Shown here piece after piece: positions 8,116 to 17,632 of a DNA stretch of 64,000 nucleotides. How positions within the stretch are numbered: the stretch's first letter is position 1; each line of letters opens with the position of its first letter. A program made the translations under genes and the position numbers. Under the pieces are notes generated by a model. It ran no database searches. It saw only the letters and a list, made by a program, of their open reading frames with translations, and had not been told where the DNA came from. Source of the stretch: an uncultured Muribaculaceae bacterium (GTDB lineage Bacteria > Bacteroidota > Bacteroidia > Bacteroidales > Muribaculaceae); NCBI GenBank assembly GCA_910589425.1, contig CAJUSZ010000003.1:1-64000 (forward strand), read 5' to 3'.

Positions 8116-10050
8116 ATGATAACTATAACTTTTCCTGACGGAAACCAACGGCAATATGAAGAGGGAACCACACCCCACCAGATTGCCGAAAGCATAAGCC
8201 CCCGCTTCGCCGCCGACGTATTGGCTGCTAAAGTCAACGGAGCGGAATGGGACATATCGCGCCCGATCGGATGCGATGCAAAAATAGAACTTTTCAAATG
8301 GGATGACCCCGAAGGCAAACATGCTTTCTGGCATTCCTCCGCCCACCTTCTGGCCGAAGCCCTTCAGGAACTGTATCCTGGGGTGAAGTTCGGAATAGGA
8401 CCCGCTATCGAAAACGGCTTCTACTACGACATCGATCCGGGAGAACACAAGATCACTTCAGACGATTTCTCCAAGATAGAGAAAAAGATGATGGAACTTG
8501 TGGCAAAGAAAGAGGATATCGTACGGTCTGACATTTCCAAATCCGACGCACTGAAAATGTTCGGCGACCGGGGCGAGACTTACAAATGCGAGCTGATCAG
8601 CGAACTTGAGGATGGCCACATCACTACCTATACACAGGGATCGTTCACCGATCTCTGCCGCGGCCCGCATCTTGCCACCACCGCACCCATCAAGGCTGTG
8701 AAAGTGCTGTCGCTTGCCGGAGCCTACTGGCGAGGCGACGAGAAGCGCCCGCAGCTTGTACGCGTCTACGGCATCACATTCCCCAAGAAGAAGATGCTCG
8801 ACGAATATCTCGTGCTGCTGGAGGAGGCAAAGAAACGCGACCACCGCAAACTCGGCAAAGAGATGGAACTCTTCGCATTCTCTCCCACCGTAGGCCAGGG
8901 TCTTCCCCTATGGCTTCCGAAAGGAGCCGCACTGCGCGACCGTCTTGAGCAGTTCCTCCGCAAGATCCAGAAGCAATACGGATACCTGCAAGTGATCACC
9001 CCCCACATCGGGAACAAAGCCCTTTACGTAACATCAGGCCACTGGGCAAAATACGGCAAGGACTCATTCCAGCCCATCCACACTCCGGAAGAGGGCGAGG
9101 AATACATGCTCAAGCCGATGAACTGTCCCCACCACTGCGAGATCTACAAGACCTATCCCAGATCATACCGCGACCTGCCGCTGCGTCTGGCTGAGTTCGG
9201 CACGGTCTACCGCTACGAGCAGAGCGGGGAACTTCACGGACTGACACGCGTCAGAGGATTCACTCAGGATGACGCCCACATCTTCTGCGCGCCGGAGCAG
9301 ATCAAAGATGAATTCCTGAAGGTGATGGACATTATCCTCTACATCTTCAAAGCACTGAAATTCGACAATTTCGAGGCCCAGATCTCACTCCGCGATCCCA
9401 AAAACAAGGAAAAATATATCGGCAGCGACGAGAACTGGCACCTTGCGGAAAACGCCATCATCGAAGCCTGCGCTGAAAAGGGTCTTCCTGCCCGTCAGGT
9501 GGAAGGAGAGGCAGCGTTCTACGGTCCCAAGCTCGACTTTATGGTCAAGGACGCCATAGGCCGCCGCTGGCAGCTCGGCACAATCCAGGTTGACTACAAC
9601 CTGCCTGAACGCTTCGGACTCGAATACACCGGCGCCGACAATCAGAAACACCGTCCGGTAATGATCCACCGCGCGCCGTTCGGATCGATGGAGCGCTTCG
9701 TGGCCGTGCTTCTTGAACACACCGCAGGAAAACTCCCGCTCTGGCTGATTCCCGAGCAGGCTGTAGTGCTTCCGATAAGCGAGAAGTACAACGAATATGC
9801 CAGAGAAGTTGTCCGCGAACTCGACCGTCTCGGAGTAAGAGCCATCATCGACGACAGAAACGAGAAAATAGGCAAGAAAATCCGGGACAATGAACTCCGC
9901 AAACTGCCCTATCTTCTCATAGTAGGAGAAAAAGAGGCGGAAAATGGAGAGGTCGCTGTAAGAAAACAGGGCGAAGGCGACAAAGGTACGATGAAAATTG
10001 CTAACTTTGCAGACGAAATCAACGCTGAAGTGGCATCCATGATCGGATAA
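8116..10050 (+). CDS. thrS: threonyl-tRNA synthetase
   Basis: This class II aminoacyl-tRNA synthetase charges tRNA-Thr. Domains in order are an N-terminal TGS domain (MITITFPDGNQRQYEEG), the editing domain with HSSAHLLAEAL, the catalytic core with MNCPHHCEIY and the YRYEQSGELHGLTRVRGFTQDDAHIF block, and the C-terminal anticodon-binding domain. I chose the ATG at 8116 (644 residues) because it gives the canonical start; an in-frame TTG lies 12 bp upstream. Genes for IF-3, L35 and L20 follow in the usual order. Confidence 0.97.
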   Translation: MITITFPDGNQRQYEEGTTPHQIAESISPRFAADVLAAKVNGAEWDISRPIGCDAKIELFKWDDPEGKHAFWHSSAHLLAEALQELYPGVKFGIGPAIENGFYYDIDPGEHKITSDDFSKIEKKMMELVAKKEDIVRSDISKSDALKMFGDRGETYKCELISELEDGHITTYTQGSFTDLCRGPHLATTAPIKAVKVLSLAGAYWRGDEKRPQLVRVYGITFPKKKMLDEYLVLLEEAKKRDHRKLGKEMELFAFSPTVGQGLPLWLPKGAALRDRLEQFLRKIQKQYGYLQVITPHIGNKALYVTSGHWAKYGKDSFQPIHTPEEGEEYMLKPMNCPHHCEIYKTYPRSYRDLPLRLAEFGTVYRYEQSGELHGLTRVRGFTQDDAHIFCAPEQIKDEFLKVMDIILYIFKALKFDNFEAQISLRDPKNKEKYIGSDENWHLAENAIIEACAEKGLPARQVEGEAAFYGPKLDFMVKDAIGRRWQLGTIQVDYNLPERFGLEYTGADNQKHRPVMIHRAPFGSMERFVAVLLEHTAGKLPLWLIPEQAVVLPISEKYNEYAREVVRELDRLGVRAIIDDRNEKIGKKIRDNELRKLPYLLIVGEKEAENGEVAVRKQGEGDKGTMKIANFADEINAEVASMIG

Positions 10051-10128
10051 ACACCACAAAAGCTTAAAAATCAATAAAAAGAGGGTAAACGACACCCCAT
10101 ATCAAGAGAAAACGGCTAAAAAAACCGA

Positions 10129-10812
10129 ATGGAGAAAAAACCACAATTCAGCGGCCCGCGACGTCCCGCAGGGCCACGTCCCCGTCCGGGACAGCGTCCA
10201 CAGCGCGGCGGCCGCGACAACAAAAGCCCTTACGCCACCAACGAGCAGATCAGAGCCCGTGAGGTGCGGCTTGTGGGCGACAACGTAGAGCAGGGCATCT
10301 ACCCGATAGAGAAAGCACTGCGCATCGCCCGTGAGCAAGAGCTTGACCTGATAGAGATTTCTCCGACAGCCGATCCGCCCGTATGCCGGGTACTCGACTA
10401 TCAGAAATATCTCTACCAGCAGAAAAAACGCCTGAAAGAACAAAAAGCCAAGGCTGCCAAAGTCGTTGTCAAAGAGATACGCTTCGGCCCGCAGACCGAC
10501 GACCACGACTATAACTTCAAGCTCAAGCATGCCATAGGCTTTCTCAAGGAAGGCTCGAAAGTCAAAGCCTACGTTTTCTTCCGTGGCCGCTCCATCCTCT
10601 TCAAAGAGCAAGGAGAGGTGCTTCTTCTCCGTTTCGCCAACGACCTTGAGGAATATGGCAAAGTAGAGATGATGCCCGTACTCGAAGGCAAGAGAATGAC
10701 CATCATGCTGTCTCCGGTCAAAGCGGCCACTCCGAAAAAGGAGAAGGAAAACCGCGAGGAGAAACAGGACGACGATCAGGCCGACAAACCGGATTCAACA
10801 AATCAAGAATAA
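10129..10812 (+). CDS. infC: translation initiation factor IF-3
   Basis: IF-3 binds the 30S subunit and enforces start-codon fidelity. The canonical fold begins near residue 35 (NEQIRAREVRLVG), with the PVCRVLDYQKY linker region and the C-terminal domain (VKEIRFGPQTDDHDYNFKLKH). Two additions make it 227 residues against about 175 in E. coli: a 30-residue Arg/Pro/Gly-rich N-terminal arm and a charged, acidic C-terminal tail. Both are common in Bacteroidota. It lies in the thrS-infC-rpmI-rplT block. Confidence 0.96.
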   Translation: MEKKPQFSGPRRPAGPRPRPGQRPQRGGRDNKSPYATNEQIRAREVRLVGDNVEQGIYPIEKALRIAREQELDLIEISPTADPPVCRVLDYQKYLYQQKKRLKEQKAKAAKVVVKEIRFGPQTDDHDYNFKLKHAIGFLKEGSKVKAYVFFRGRSILFKEQGEVLLLRFANDLEEYGKVEMMPVLEGKRMTIMLSPVKAATPKKEKENREEKQDDDQADKPDSTNQE

Positions 10813-10878
10813 AATTAAAAGAGACCGTAAGCACCCAGTGCTGAGGTGAATTTAAAACAACTAAATTTTTTCAAACCC

Positions 10879-11076
10879 ATGCCAAAGGTAAAGACCAACT
10901 GCGCCGCCAAAAAGCGTTTCGCTCTGACGGGCACAGGTAAAATCAAAAGAAAACACGCTTACCACAGCCACATCCTGACCAAAAAGTCGACCAAGCGCAA
11001 GAGAAATCTTGACCACACCGCTTTGGTTGACAATGCCAACCGCAAGTCAGTTCGCGATCTTCTCAACCTCCGCTAA
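10879..11076 (+). CDS. rpmI: 50S ribosomal protein L35
   Basis: This 65-residue basic protein starts MPKVKTNCAAKKRF and carries the L35 signature KRKHAYHSHILTKKSTKRKR. An in-frame GTG upstream (10846) would add 11 non-family residues, so the ATG at 10879 is preferred. It sits between infC and rplT as expected. Confidence 0.97.
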   Translation: MPKVKTNCAAKKRFALTGTGKIKRKHAYHSHILTKKSTKRKRNLDHTALVDNANRKSVRDLLNLR

Positions 11077-11243
11077 TAAACGTAGCGACAGAAGCCGCAG
11101 GCTGCAAAAGCCGGTTTTCCCGACAAAAGAGAACCGAACCTCTCATCCCCGACACAACAAAACTCTTTTTTTATTAACCGGATGACGAGCACCTAAGAGC
11201 TAATTGATTAAGAAGGCCGCTCACATCCAAAAAACAAGAAAAA

Positions 11244-11594
11244 ATGCCAAGATCAGTCAACCACGTTGCCTCTCGCGCAAAAAGAAAGAAAATTCTCAAA
11301 CTGACACGCGGTTATTATGGAAGCCGCCGCAATGTCTGGACTGTAGCAAAAAACACCTGGGAAAAAGGTCTTACATACGCATACCGCGACCGCAAGCAGA
11401 AAAAGCGCAATTTCCGTGCCCTATGGATCCAGCGTATCAACGCTGCCGCACGTCTGGAGGATCTCTCCTACTCCAAACTCATGGGTCTCATCCACAAGGC
11501 CGGCATCGAGATCAACCGTAAGGTTCTCGCCGACCTCGCCATGAACAATCCGGAAGCTTTCAAAGCTATCGTGGATCAGGTCAAGAAAGCCTGA
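11244..11594 (+). CDS. rplT: 50S ribosomal protein L20
   Basis: This 116-residue 23S rRNA-binding assembly protein shows typical L20 blocks: the start MPRSVNHVASRAKRKK, LTRGYYGSRRNVWTVAK, YAYRDRKQKKRNFRALWI and the INAAAR region. The intergenic stretch before it (11077-11243) holds short inverted runs, but I could not identify a defined leader motif. Confidence 0.97.
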   Translation: MPRSVNHVASRAKRKKILKLTRGYYGSRRNVWTVAKNTWEKGLTYAYRDRKQKKRNFRALWIQRINAAARLEDLSYSKLMGLIHKAGIEINRKVLADLAMNNPEAFKAIVDQVKKA

Positions 11595-11639
11595 TATAAA
11601 TATCAAGGAATCCTCTCTTGAGGATCCATGCAACGGCAC

Positions 11640-11677
11640 TTACGGTCTCCATCCCATTCCGGGAGCGGAGGCCGTAA
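11640..11677 (+). terminator. terminator-like hairpin after rplT
   Basis: An 11-bp stem (11640-11650 with 11667-11677, one T-G wobble) lies about 45 bp after the rplT stop. The following tract (TCTTG) is only weakly T-rich. Confidence 0.6.
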
Positions 11678-11693
11678 TCTTGTATGTATACAA

Positions 11694-11719
11694 TTATCTA
11701 TTGCTGTTATCTATTGCTG
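11694..11719. repeat. 13-bp perfect tandem duplication
   Basis: The unit TTATCTATTGCTG occurs twice head to tail, about 25 bp upstream of the -33 element of the LRR gene. It may be a slippage duplication or a paired binding site. Confidence 0.8.
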
Positions 11720-11742
11720 TCCGAAAAAATTTTTAGCACTAT

Positions 11743-11774
11743 TTTGCATTTATAAATAAATTTTCGTATCTTTG
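11743..11774 (+). promoter_or_regulatory. promoter of the LRR surface protein gene
   Basis: A -33 TTTG (11743-11746) is followed 20 bp later by the -7 TATCTTTG (11767-11774). This leaves an 80-bp untranslated leader before the ATG at 11857. Confidence 0.75.
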
Positions 11775-11856
11775 CGCATTCATCATTCATACACATAAGA
11801 AAATAATAATGCTACAGCCATTGCTGTATGCAACTCACTCATATTAGTTTTTATTT

Positions 11857-14244
11857 ATGAAAAGTCTATTTTTATCTGTATGCGCAGCATCGTTGCTCGT
11901 TGTACCGATATCAGCCAAGACGGTTGATGTCGATGGCATTGCATACAATTGCAATGAAACAAACATGCAGGCCGAAGTTCTTCCGGCAACATATTGGAGC
12001 AAATCCTGCAGCGGAGATATTACAATCCCTTCAAAAATCGAGTCCGACGGGAAAACATACACAGTAACGTCGATCGCTTCGAGCGCTTTCGACAGTCAGA
12101 ACAACATGACGTCGATCTCACTGCCTGAATCCCTTATCACGGTCAGCGACCGAGCCTTCTGGGGATGCTCCGGGATGAAAGAACTCGTGTTCCCCAACTC
12201 TGTGGAGACAATCGGCGAACGCTGCTTCGAAAGTGCGACAATCAACCACGTAACGATTGGCAAATCGTGCAAACTGATAGGCAGCCAGGCATTCTTCCCG
12301 ATCAACGGTCTCGCGACTCTGACCGTGCTTGCGCCAGTCCCACCAGAAATTGTCTACAATACATTCGTCCTGACATTCTACGACACCAAACTCCGGATAC
12401 CGGCGGAATATGAGCAAGTCTACAAGGCCGACAAGAACTGGAGTGAATTTGAACAGGTGGAATTGATCCAGCCGGAGATAGCATTGACCGGAATCAAACT
12501 CGACAAAGAGACATATTCAGCCGAAACAGGCACAACGCTGCAACTGATAGCCACGTTGCAACCCGAAGGCGCCACCGCCGACATCAACTGGACATCATCC
12601 GACACGCGCGTGGCCACAGTAAGCTCCGACGGACTGGTGAACCTCATCAGCACAGGCACCGCGGACATTACCGCAACGGCAATGACATTCTCTGCCTCAT
12701 GCAAGATCACCGTAACGGCTCCCCAGTCGGCTGATGATCTCAAATACAAGACAGATGACACAGCTGGCACAGCCCTCGTAACATACGATCCTGAATATGC
12801 CGGAGACATCACCATTCCGGCAAAAGCATACATCAACGGCAAGGAATATGTCGTTGCCGGATTTGACACTGGAGCGCTGCTGAACAATACCAAGGTAACA
12901 TCAATCACCATGGAGTCGCCGCTCAAAGTCTTCTCAAATAATGCTTTCAACGGCGCTACCGCCATCAGGGAAGTCAGCTATCCGTCGATGGATGAATGGC
13001 TCACAATCGATTTCCCCGAAATGTCGAGCAACCCCCTCTGCAACGGCGCGACAATGTCGATCAACGGGATTCCCGTATCGGAAATCGAATGGCCCGAGGG
13101 AATAACCGAGATCAAGCCTTACACATTCTGCGGACTCAACGGGGTTAAAGATATAGCGATCCCGGCCTCTGTAACCAAAATAGGGAATGCCGCATTCTCA
13201 AAAGCTGCCGATCTTCTGACTGCGGATCTCACAAAAACCGAGGCCACATTGGCTTCCGCCGTATTCAAAGACTGCACATCACTGATGGCAGTGGGACTTC
13301 CCAAGAATCTGACCAAAATCTCGCAGGCTCTCTTCTCCGGATGCACCGCATTGAAAAACATGCACATCCCCAATTCTGTAACGACAATCGACGCACAGGC
13401 TTTCCTGAACTGCTCAAGCCTCGCCACCATATCCCTGTCTGAATCCCTGACCATGATAAGCATGCAGGCTTTCTACGGATGCACAAGCCTATCGAGAATC
13501 ACCACGCTCGCCGAGACGGCACCGTCATTCTTCACATACGACATCGACCCGACCACATACGGCGAGGCATTCTCCCCGTCTATCTTCCCGACATGCAACG
13601 TTGTCATACTCACTTCCAACTATTTGGCCTACAAGCGAGCCAACGGATGGGAAAACTTCAAGACATGGGAATACTACAAAGCCGCCTCAGGCGGTGGCAT
13701 GACTTTCCGCTATTACGTCAACAACGGCATAGCCATCGTCGAAGCCGCTGATGCCGATGAATCAGGAAACTTATCCATACCTGCGACTGTCTCTATCTCC
13801 GGCAAAAACTACAGTGTGGCCGGAATGGATTCACAGGTGTTCCTCTTCAACGACAATCTCAAGTCGATCTCCATCCCCAATACCATGCAGGCCGTAGGAG
13901 ACTTCGCATTCGGAGGATGCCGCAATCTTGAAAGCATCGTATGCGACGCCACAACCCCGCCGACTGCCCAGCAATATACATTCTACGGCGTGCAGCCGGA
14001 GAAATGCACCCTTACCGTACCGGAGACGTCAAAGGCTGCCTATCGCGAGGCTATCGGCTGGAAAGATCTTATGACGGATTTGGATCCTGTTGGAGTAGAC
14101 TGCGTGGACAATGCCGAAGTCATCAGCGTGAGATATTTCACTCTTCAGGGCATGGAAGTAACCGATCCTGAACGTGGCACCCTGCTGATCAAGATCACCA
14201 CAGACAAAAACGGCCGTAACACGGCCTCCAAGATAGTGTTCTGA
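11857..14244 (+). CDS. BspA-like leucine-rich repeat surface protein with an Ig-like domain
   Basis: This 795-residue secreted protein has a signal peptide (about residues 1-20, ending SAKTV). LRR_5/BspA repeats such as TSIASSAFDSQNNMTSISLP occupy about residues 60-200 and resume at about 300-560 and 600-720. A BIG2-type bacterial Ig-like domain lies between, at about residues 211-287 (LDKETYSAETGTTLQL...). The last 45 residues (RYFTLQGMEV...) resemble the C-terminal sorting-like domain of Bacteroidales secreted proteins. BspA proteins bind host or bacterial surface ligands; the ligand here is unknown. Confidence 0.85.
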   Translation: MKSLFLSVCAASLLVVPISAKTVDVDGIAYNCNETNMQAEVLPATYWSKSCSGDITIPSKIESDGKTYTVTSIASSAFDSQNNMTSISLPESLITVSDRAFWGCSGMKELVFPNSVETIGERCFESATINHVTIGKSCKLIGSQAFFPINGLATLTVLAPVPPEIVYNTFVLTFYDTKLRIPAEYEQVYKADKNWSEFEQVELIQPEIALTGIKLDKETYSAETGTTLQLIATLQPEGATADINWTSSDTRVATVSSDGLVNLISTGTADITATAMTFSASCKITVTAPQSADDLKYKTDDTAGTALVTYDPEYAGDITIPAKAYINGKEYVVAGFDTGALLNNTKVTSITMESPLKVFSNNAFNGATAIREVSYPSMDEWLTIDFPEMSSNPLCNGATMSINGIPVSEIEWPEGITEIKPYTFCGLNGVKDIAIPASVTKIGNAAFSKAADLLTADLTKTEATLASAVFKDCTSLMAVGLPKNLTKISQALFSGCTALKNMHIPNSVTTIDAQAFLNCSSLATISLSESLTMISMQAFYGCTSLSRITTLAETAPSFFTYDIDPTTYGEAFSPSIFPTCNVVILTSNYLAYKRANGWENFKTWEYYKAASGGGMTFRYYVNNGIAIVEAADADESGNLSIPATVSISGKNYSVAGMDSQVFLFNDNLKSISIPNTMQAVGDFAFGGCRNLESIVCDATTPPTAQQYTFYGVQPEKCTLTVPETSKAAYREAIGWKDLMTDLDPVGVDCVDNAEVISVRYFTLQGMEVTDPERGTLLIKITTDKNGRNTASKIVF

Positions 14245-14290
14245 ACAGAACCTGAATAACTGCGGGACACGACATGTCCCGGATAAAAAT

Positions 14291-14325
14291 CAGAGCCGCC
14301 CTGAAAATTCCACCGGGTGGCTCTG
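14291..14325. terminator. bidirectional terminator between convergent genes
   Basis: An 11-bp stem (14291-14301 with 14315-14325, one G-T wobble) lies directly at the stop of the minus-strand membrane protein and about 45 bp after the LRR gene. On the minus strand it is followed by a T-rich run (ATTTTTATCC). Confidence 0.75.
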
Positions 14326-14604
14326 CTATTTGCGTCCGGCTGAACGGAAACGCGCCCGGATACGCCGTATCCCTTCAGCTCCAACGATTGTCAGACCCGC
14401 ATACTGAAACGTTTTCGCAAGCCCGAAGAACACGATCCACAGTGCCCCTTTCGCCGCGATGTCTATAGGCAAAAGCATCTGGAGGAAGCTCAGCAGATAG
14501 AATGGTATGCACAGGAACAGCACTATCACTCCGCTGCGGAAAGAAAGACGGCGCAGAGACCGCTTCAATGAGGCTGTGATATTGGCAAGGATATTCCGGT
14601 CCAT
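14326..14604 (-). CDS. small two-segment membrane protein, unknown function
   Basis: This 92-residue protein has two predicted membrane segments, at about residues 24-46 and 50-72. They are flanked by basic stretches (KRSLRRLSFR at the N-side, RRIRARFRSAGRK at the end). I do not recognise a named family. It lies downstream of gdhA on the same strand but beyond the gdhA terminator, so its transcription may depend on readthrough or its own promoter. Confidence 0.65.
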   Translation of the reverse strand: MDRNILANITASLKRSLRRLSFRSGVIVLFLCIPFYLLSFLQMLLPIDIAAKGALWIVFFGLAKTFQYAGLTIVGAEGIRRIRARFRSAGRK

Positions 14605-14622
14605 TATGATGTCAAAAGAATT

Positions 14623-14659
14623 CCGCGGAGAAAGGCCATCTAAGACCGTTTCTCCGCGG
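14623..14659 (-). terminator. terminator of gdhA
   Basis: A perfect 11-bp stem (14623-14633 with 14649-14659, CCGCGGAGAAA type) lies 34 bp beyond the gdhA stop. A moderately T-rich run follows it on the minus strand. Confidence 0.75.
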
Positions 14660-14692
14660 ATTTTATATGATTGACGGTTTAGGGGAAATCAA

Positions 14693-16030
14693 TTAGATGA
14701 TACCCTGAGCCATCATAGCGTCGGCAACCTTCATGAAGCCGGCGATGTTGGCGCCCTTCATGTAGTTGATGTAGCCGTCGGCCTGCTTGCCATATTTCAC
14801 GCAGTTCTCGTGGATGTCGTGCATGATAGTGTGGAGACGGCCGTCAACCTCTTCAGCAGACCACTGGAGGTGTTCTGCGTCCTGAGACATTTCGAGACCG
14901 GAAACAGCCACGCCACCAGCGTTGACAGCCTTACCGGGAGCATAGGGAACCTTAGCGGCGATGAAAGCGTCGATAGCCTCAGCCTGGCAGCCCATGTTGG
15001 AAACCTCGGCAACCATCATCACGCCGTTGTCGATGAGAGCCTTTGCGTCGGCAGCACCAACCTCGTTCTGAGTAGCGCAGGGAAGAGCGATGTCAACTTT
15101 CTGCTCCCAAGGCTTCTTGCCAGCGAAGAACTGTGAGCCGGGGAATTTGTCTGCATAAGGAGCCACGATGTCGTTGCCGCTTGAGCGGAGTTCGAGCATG
15201 TAGTTGATCTTTTCCTCGTTGAGACCAGCGGGATCGTAGATGTAGCCGTCAGGACCGGAGATGGTAACAACCTTACCGCCGAGTTCAGTAGCCTTTGTAG
15301 CTGCGCCCCATGCCACGTTGCCGAAGCCGGAGATGGCGATAGTCTTGCCCTTGATGTCAGTGCCGAGGTCCTTGAGCATGTCCTCTACAAAGTAGAGAGC
15401 GCCGAAACCTGTAGCCTCAGGACGGATGCGTGAGCCACCGAAAGAGAGACCCTTGCCGGTGAATGTGCCTGTGTTCTCGCGGGCGAGTTTCTTATACATG
15501 CCGTACATGTAGCCTACCTCACGGCCGCCTACGCCGATGTCACCAGCGGGAACGTCGCGGTCGGGACCGAGGTTGCGCCAGAGTTCCATTACGAAAGCCT
15601 GGCAGAAACGCATGATCTCAGCGTCGCTCTTGCCGCGGGGGCTGAAGTCGGAGCCGCCCTTGCCGCCACCCATGGGAAGAGTGGTGAGAGCGTTTTTGAA
15701 AGTCTGCTCGAAGCCGAGGAACTTGAGGATTGAAAGGTTTACGGAAGCGTGGAAACGGATACCGCCCTTGTAGGGGCCGATGGCGTTGTTGAACTGAACG
15801 CGATAGCCGATATTGTTCTGAACTTCACCTTTGTCGTCCACCCAGGTAACGCGGAAAGTGAAGATGCGGTCGGGCTCTACCATACGCTCGATGATGCGGG
15901 CTTTTTCAAACTCGGGGTGCTGGTTGTATACGTCTTCAACGCAGATGAGCACCTCTTTCACAGCCTGGAGGAATTCTTTTTCTCCGGGATGTTTGGCCTC
16001 GAGGTTGGCCATGATTTCATTAATGTTCAT
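14693..16030 (-). CDS. gdhA: NADP-type glutamate dehydrogenase
   Basis: This enzyme makes glutamate from 2-oxoglutarate and ammonium in the cytosol. The 445-residue hexameric-type protein carries the substrate-binding core KGGIRFH and the PMGGGKGGSDFSP motif with the catalytic lysine. It also has the DVPAGDIGVGGREVGYM block and the Rossmann ISGFGNVAWGAA. Codon choice appears more biased than in neighbours, as in highly expressed genes. A clear promoter precedes it and a hairpin terminator follows it. Confidence 0.96.
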   Translation of the reverse strand: MNINEIMANLEAKHPGEKEFLQAVKEVLICVEDVYNQHPEFEKARIIERMVEPDRIFTFRVTWVDDKGEVQNNIGYRVQFNNAIGPYKGGIRFHASVNLSILKFLGFEQTFKNALTTLPMGGGKGGSDFSPRGKSDAEIMRFCQAFVMELWRNLGPDRDVPAGDIGVGGREVGYMYGMYKKLARENTGTFTGKGLSFGGSRIRPEATGFGALYFVEDMLKDLGTDIKGKTIAISGFGNVAWGAATKATELGGKVVTISGPDGYIYDPAGLNEEKINYMLELRSSGNDIVAPYADKFPGSQFFAGKKPWEQKVDIALPCATQNEVGAADAKALIDNGVMMVAEVSNMGCQAEAIDAFIAAKVPYAPGKAVNAGGVAVSGLEMSQDAEHLQWSAEEVDGRLHTIMHDIHENCVKYGKQADGYINYMKGANIAGFMKVADAMMAQGII

Positions 16031-16093
16031 GTCAGTCAGTTTTAGATTTATGGGTTAAAACTTCAGTTTTCTGATTGGGTTCTGATTTCTCTG

Positions 16094-16125
16094 CAAAAGT
16101 ACAACGTTTTTATTTATCCGCCAAA
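16094..16125 (-). promoter_or_regulatory. promoter of gdhA
   Basis: Read on the minus strand, a -33 TTTG (16122-16125) is followed after 20 bp by the -7 TACTTTTG (16094-16101). The element lies about 65 bp upstream of the gdhA start. Confidence 0.75.
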
Positions 16126-16210
16126 GAAAAGACCAAAATAATTTTCTTTTTTAAGACTGTGTCTGATGACAAATGTAAAAATCCACGCCGGCTCATGCTG
16201 ACAGAAAAAA

Positions 16211-16232
16211 TCCGCGGCTTTGAGGCCGCGGA
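16211..16232 (-). terminator. terminator of the OmpA-family gene
   Basis: A perfect 8-bp GC-rich stem (TCCGCGGC, 16211-16218, with 16225-16232) is followed on the minus strand by TTTTTT. It ends the ompA-like transcript about 70 bp after the stop codon. Confidence 0.85.
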
Positions 16233-16300
16233 TCCGGATAATCAGAAGTAATCGATAAATGTTGTTCTAAATGTTTTTCCGTTCTTTGTGGTTAAAGCGC

Positions 16301-17557
16301 TTACTTCTGTGTGAAGATCACGATACGGTTCCAGTCGTTGGTGCTGTAGGGCTGAACATCCGAACCATCATATTTCACTGTCAGACGGCTCTTGTCGATT
16401 CCGTATTTGTCGACAAGCTGGCTGGCCACTGCGTCGGCACGCTTCTTGGAAAGCTCCATGTTGTATTCAGCCGTACCGGTATCCTTGTCGGCGTAACCCA
16501 CGATCACTACGTTCTCTTTGGGATTAGCCTTGAGCCATTCGGCCATATTGTAGACATTCACTTCCTCATTGGGGAGAATCTCGTATGAGTCGAGATCGAA
16601 GCGGACTGTAGTCATAAGCGGAGCGTTCACGCAGTCTTTCTGAACCTTAGGCTCCGGGCAAGGAAGCTGGGACTGGAGAGATGCCACTTCCTGACCGCAT
16701 GCGAGAAGCTGTGAGCGGAGGTCGTTGACCTGACCATTGAGGGATGCGATCTTCGACATGTAGTCGCACTGGTTGAATGTGTCCCAGCCACGGCCGCCGA
16801 TATTGAAGTTGAAACCACCTACGGCTGCCACGTTAGCCTCGACAGGACGTCCGAATGAGCAGAGATTCCAGTTGTCGCCGTAGAATGACGCGCGCATTTC
16901 AGCGAAGAAGTCCACATATTTACAGAGGCGGAAACGGAGCTGGATACCGGCTGTAACGGGAAGAGTCCAGTTGTTGGATTTCTTTTCACCGTTCTCACGG
17001 TAGATGTTTGTGCCCTCTGCTGCGTGCTGCTGGGCGTCGCGTACTCTCCACAGGTAATCGCCACCGATACCGACGAAGGGGATCACACTGACCGGACGGT
17101 TGGGATTCACACCGGCGATGGAGTTACACATATCCCACATGAGTTCGAGATTCAACTGGGCGTGGTTTGCTTTTGTCCATCCGTTGCGTGTGTTGCTGGC
17201 CACCGGATTGTTCCAATGAAGCGAACCGCCGAGAGCATTGAACCGGAAACCGAGATAGGGAGAGAACCAGCGGCCGAAGCCGAAGTTGTAGACAGCTGTC
17301 ATGTTATGACGGTTGACAACCGGACCTGAAGCCTTGCTTCCGTCGCCTCTCTCTACGAAAGGCTGATTGATACCTGCGCCGATCTGGATAAACCAGTTGT
17401 TGCGCCAATTCGAGTAATAGTGGTTTGTGTTGTCGCATGAGAATTCAGTAACTGTTACCGCCTCATCGACGAAAGCCTCTTGAGCGCTGGCTGTGGAAGC
17501 CATGGCAAATGAACCTGCGCAAAGGGCTGCTAAGCAGTAAAGATTTTTAGCTTTCAT
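16301..17557 (-). CDS. OmpA family outer membrane protein
   Basis: This 418-residue protein has a signal peptide (about 1-25, cut after STASAQ) and a beta-barrel region of about 30-270 with many aromatic turns. A short coiled linker (SLNGQVNDLRSQLLACGQEVASLQSQL) and a Pro/Cys-containing hinge follow. The C-terminal OmpA/MotB peptidoglycan-binding domain spans about 310-418 (VRFDLDSYEI, VVIVGYADKDTG, LSKKRADAV). Such proteins tether the outer membrane to peptidoglycan and are very abundant. It is monocistronic, with its own terminator. Confidence 0.93.
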   Translation of the reverse strand: MKAKNLYCLAALCAGSFAMASTASAQEAFVDEAVTVTEFSCDNTNHYYSNWRNNWFIQIGAGINQPFVERGDGSKASGPVVNRHNMTAVYNFGFGRWFSPYLGFRFNALGGSLHWNNPVASNTRNGWTKANHAQLNLELMWDMCNSIAGVNPNRPVSVIPFVGIGGDYLWRVRDAQQHAAEGTNIYRENGEKKSNNWTLPVTAGIQLRFRLCKYVDFFAEMRASFYGDNWNLCSFGRPVEANVAAVGGFNFNIGGRGWDTFNQCDYMSKIASLNGQVNDLRSQLLACGQEVASLQSQLPCPEPKVQKDCVNAPLMTTVRFDLDSYEILPNEEVNVYNMAEWLKANPKENVVIVGYADKDTGTAEYNMELSKKRADAVASQLVDKYGIDKSRLTVKYDGSDVQPYSTNDWNRIVIFTQK

Positions 17558-17632
17558 AATCTAACTTTTTTAAATAAACAGTTTTTTGTTTTGATTTTAC
17601 TTTGATAACGCCGTGAGAAATTTTTAGTTCAT

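Noticed and set aside
8104..8116. TTG at 8104 as the thrS start
   Set aside because: The ATG at 8116 gives the canonical threonyl-tRNA synthetase N-terminus; the extra four residues have no family support.
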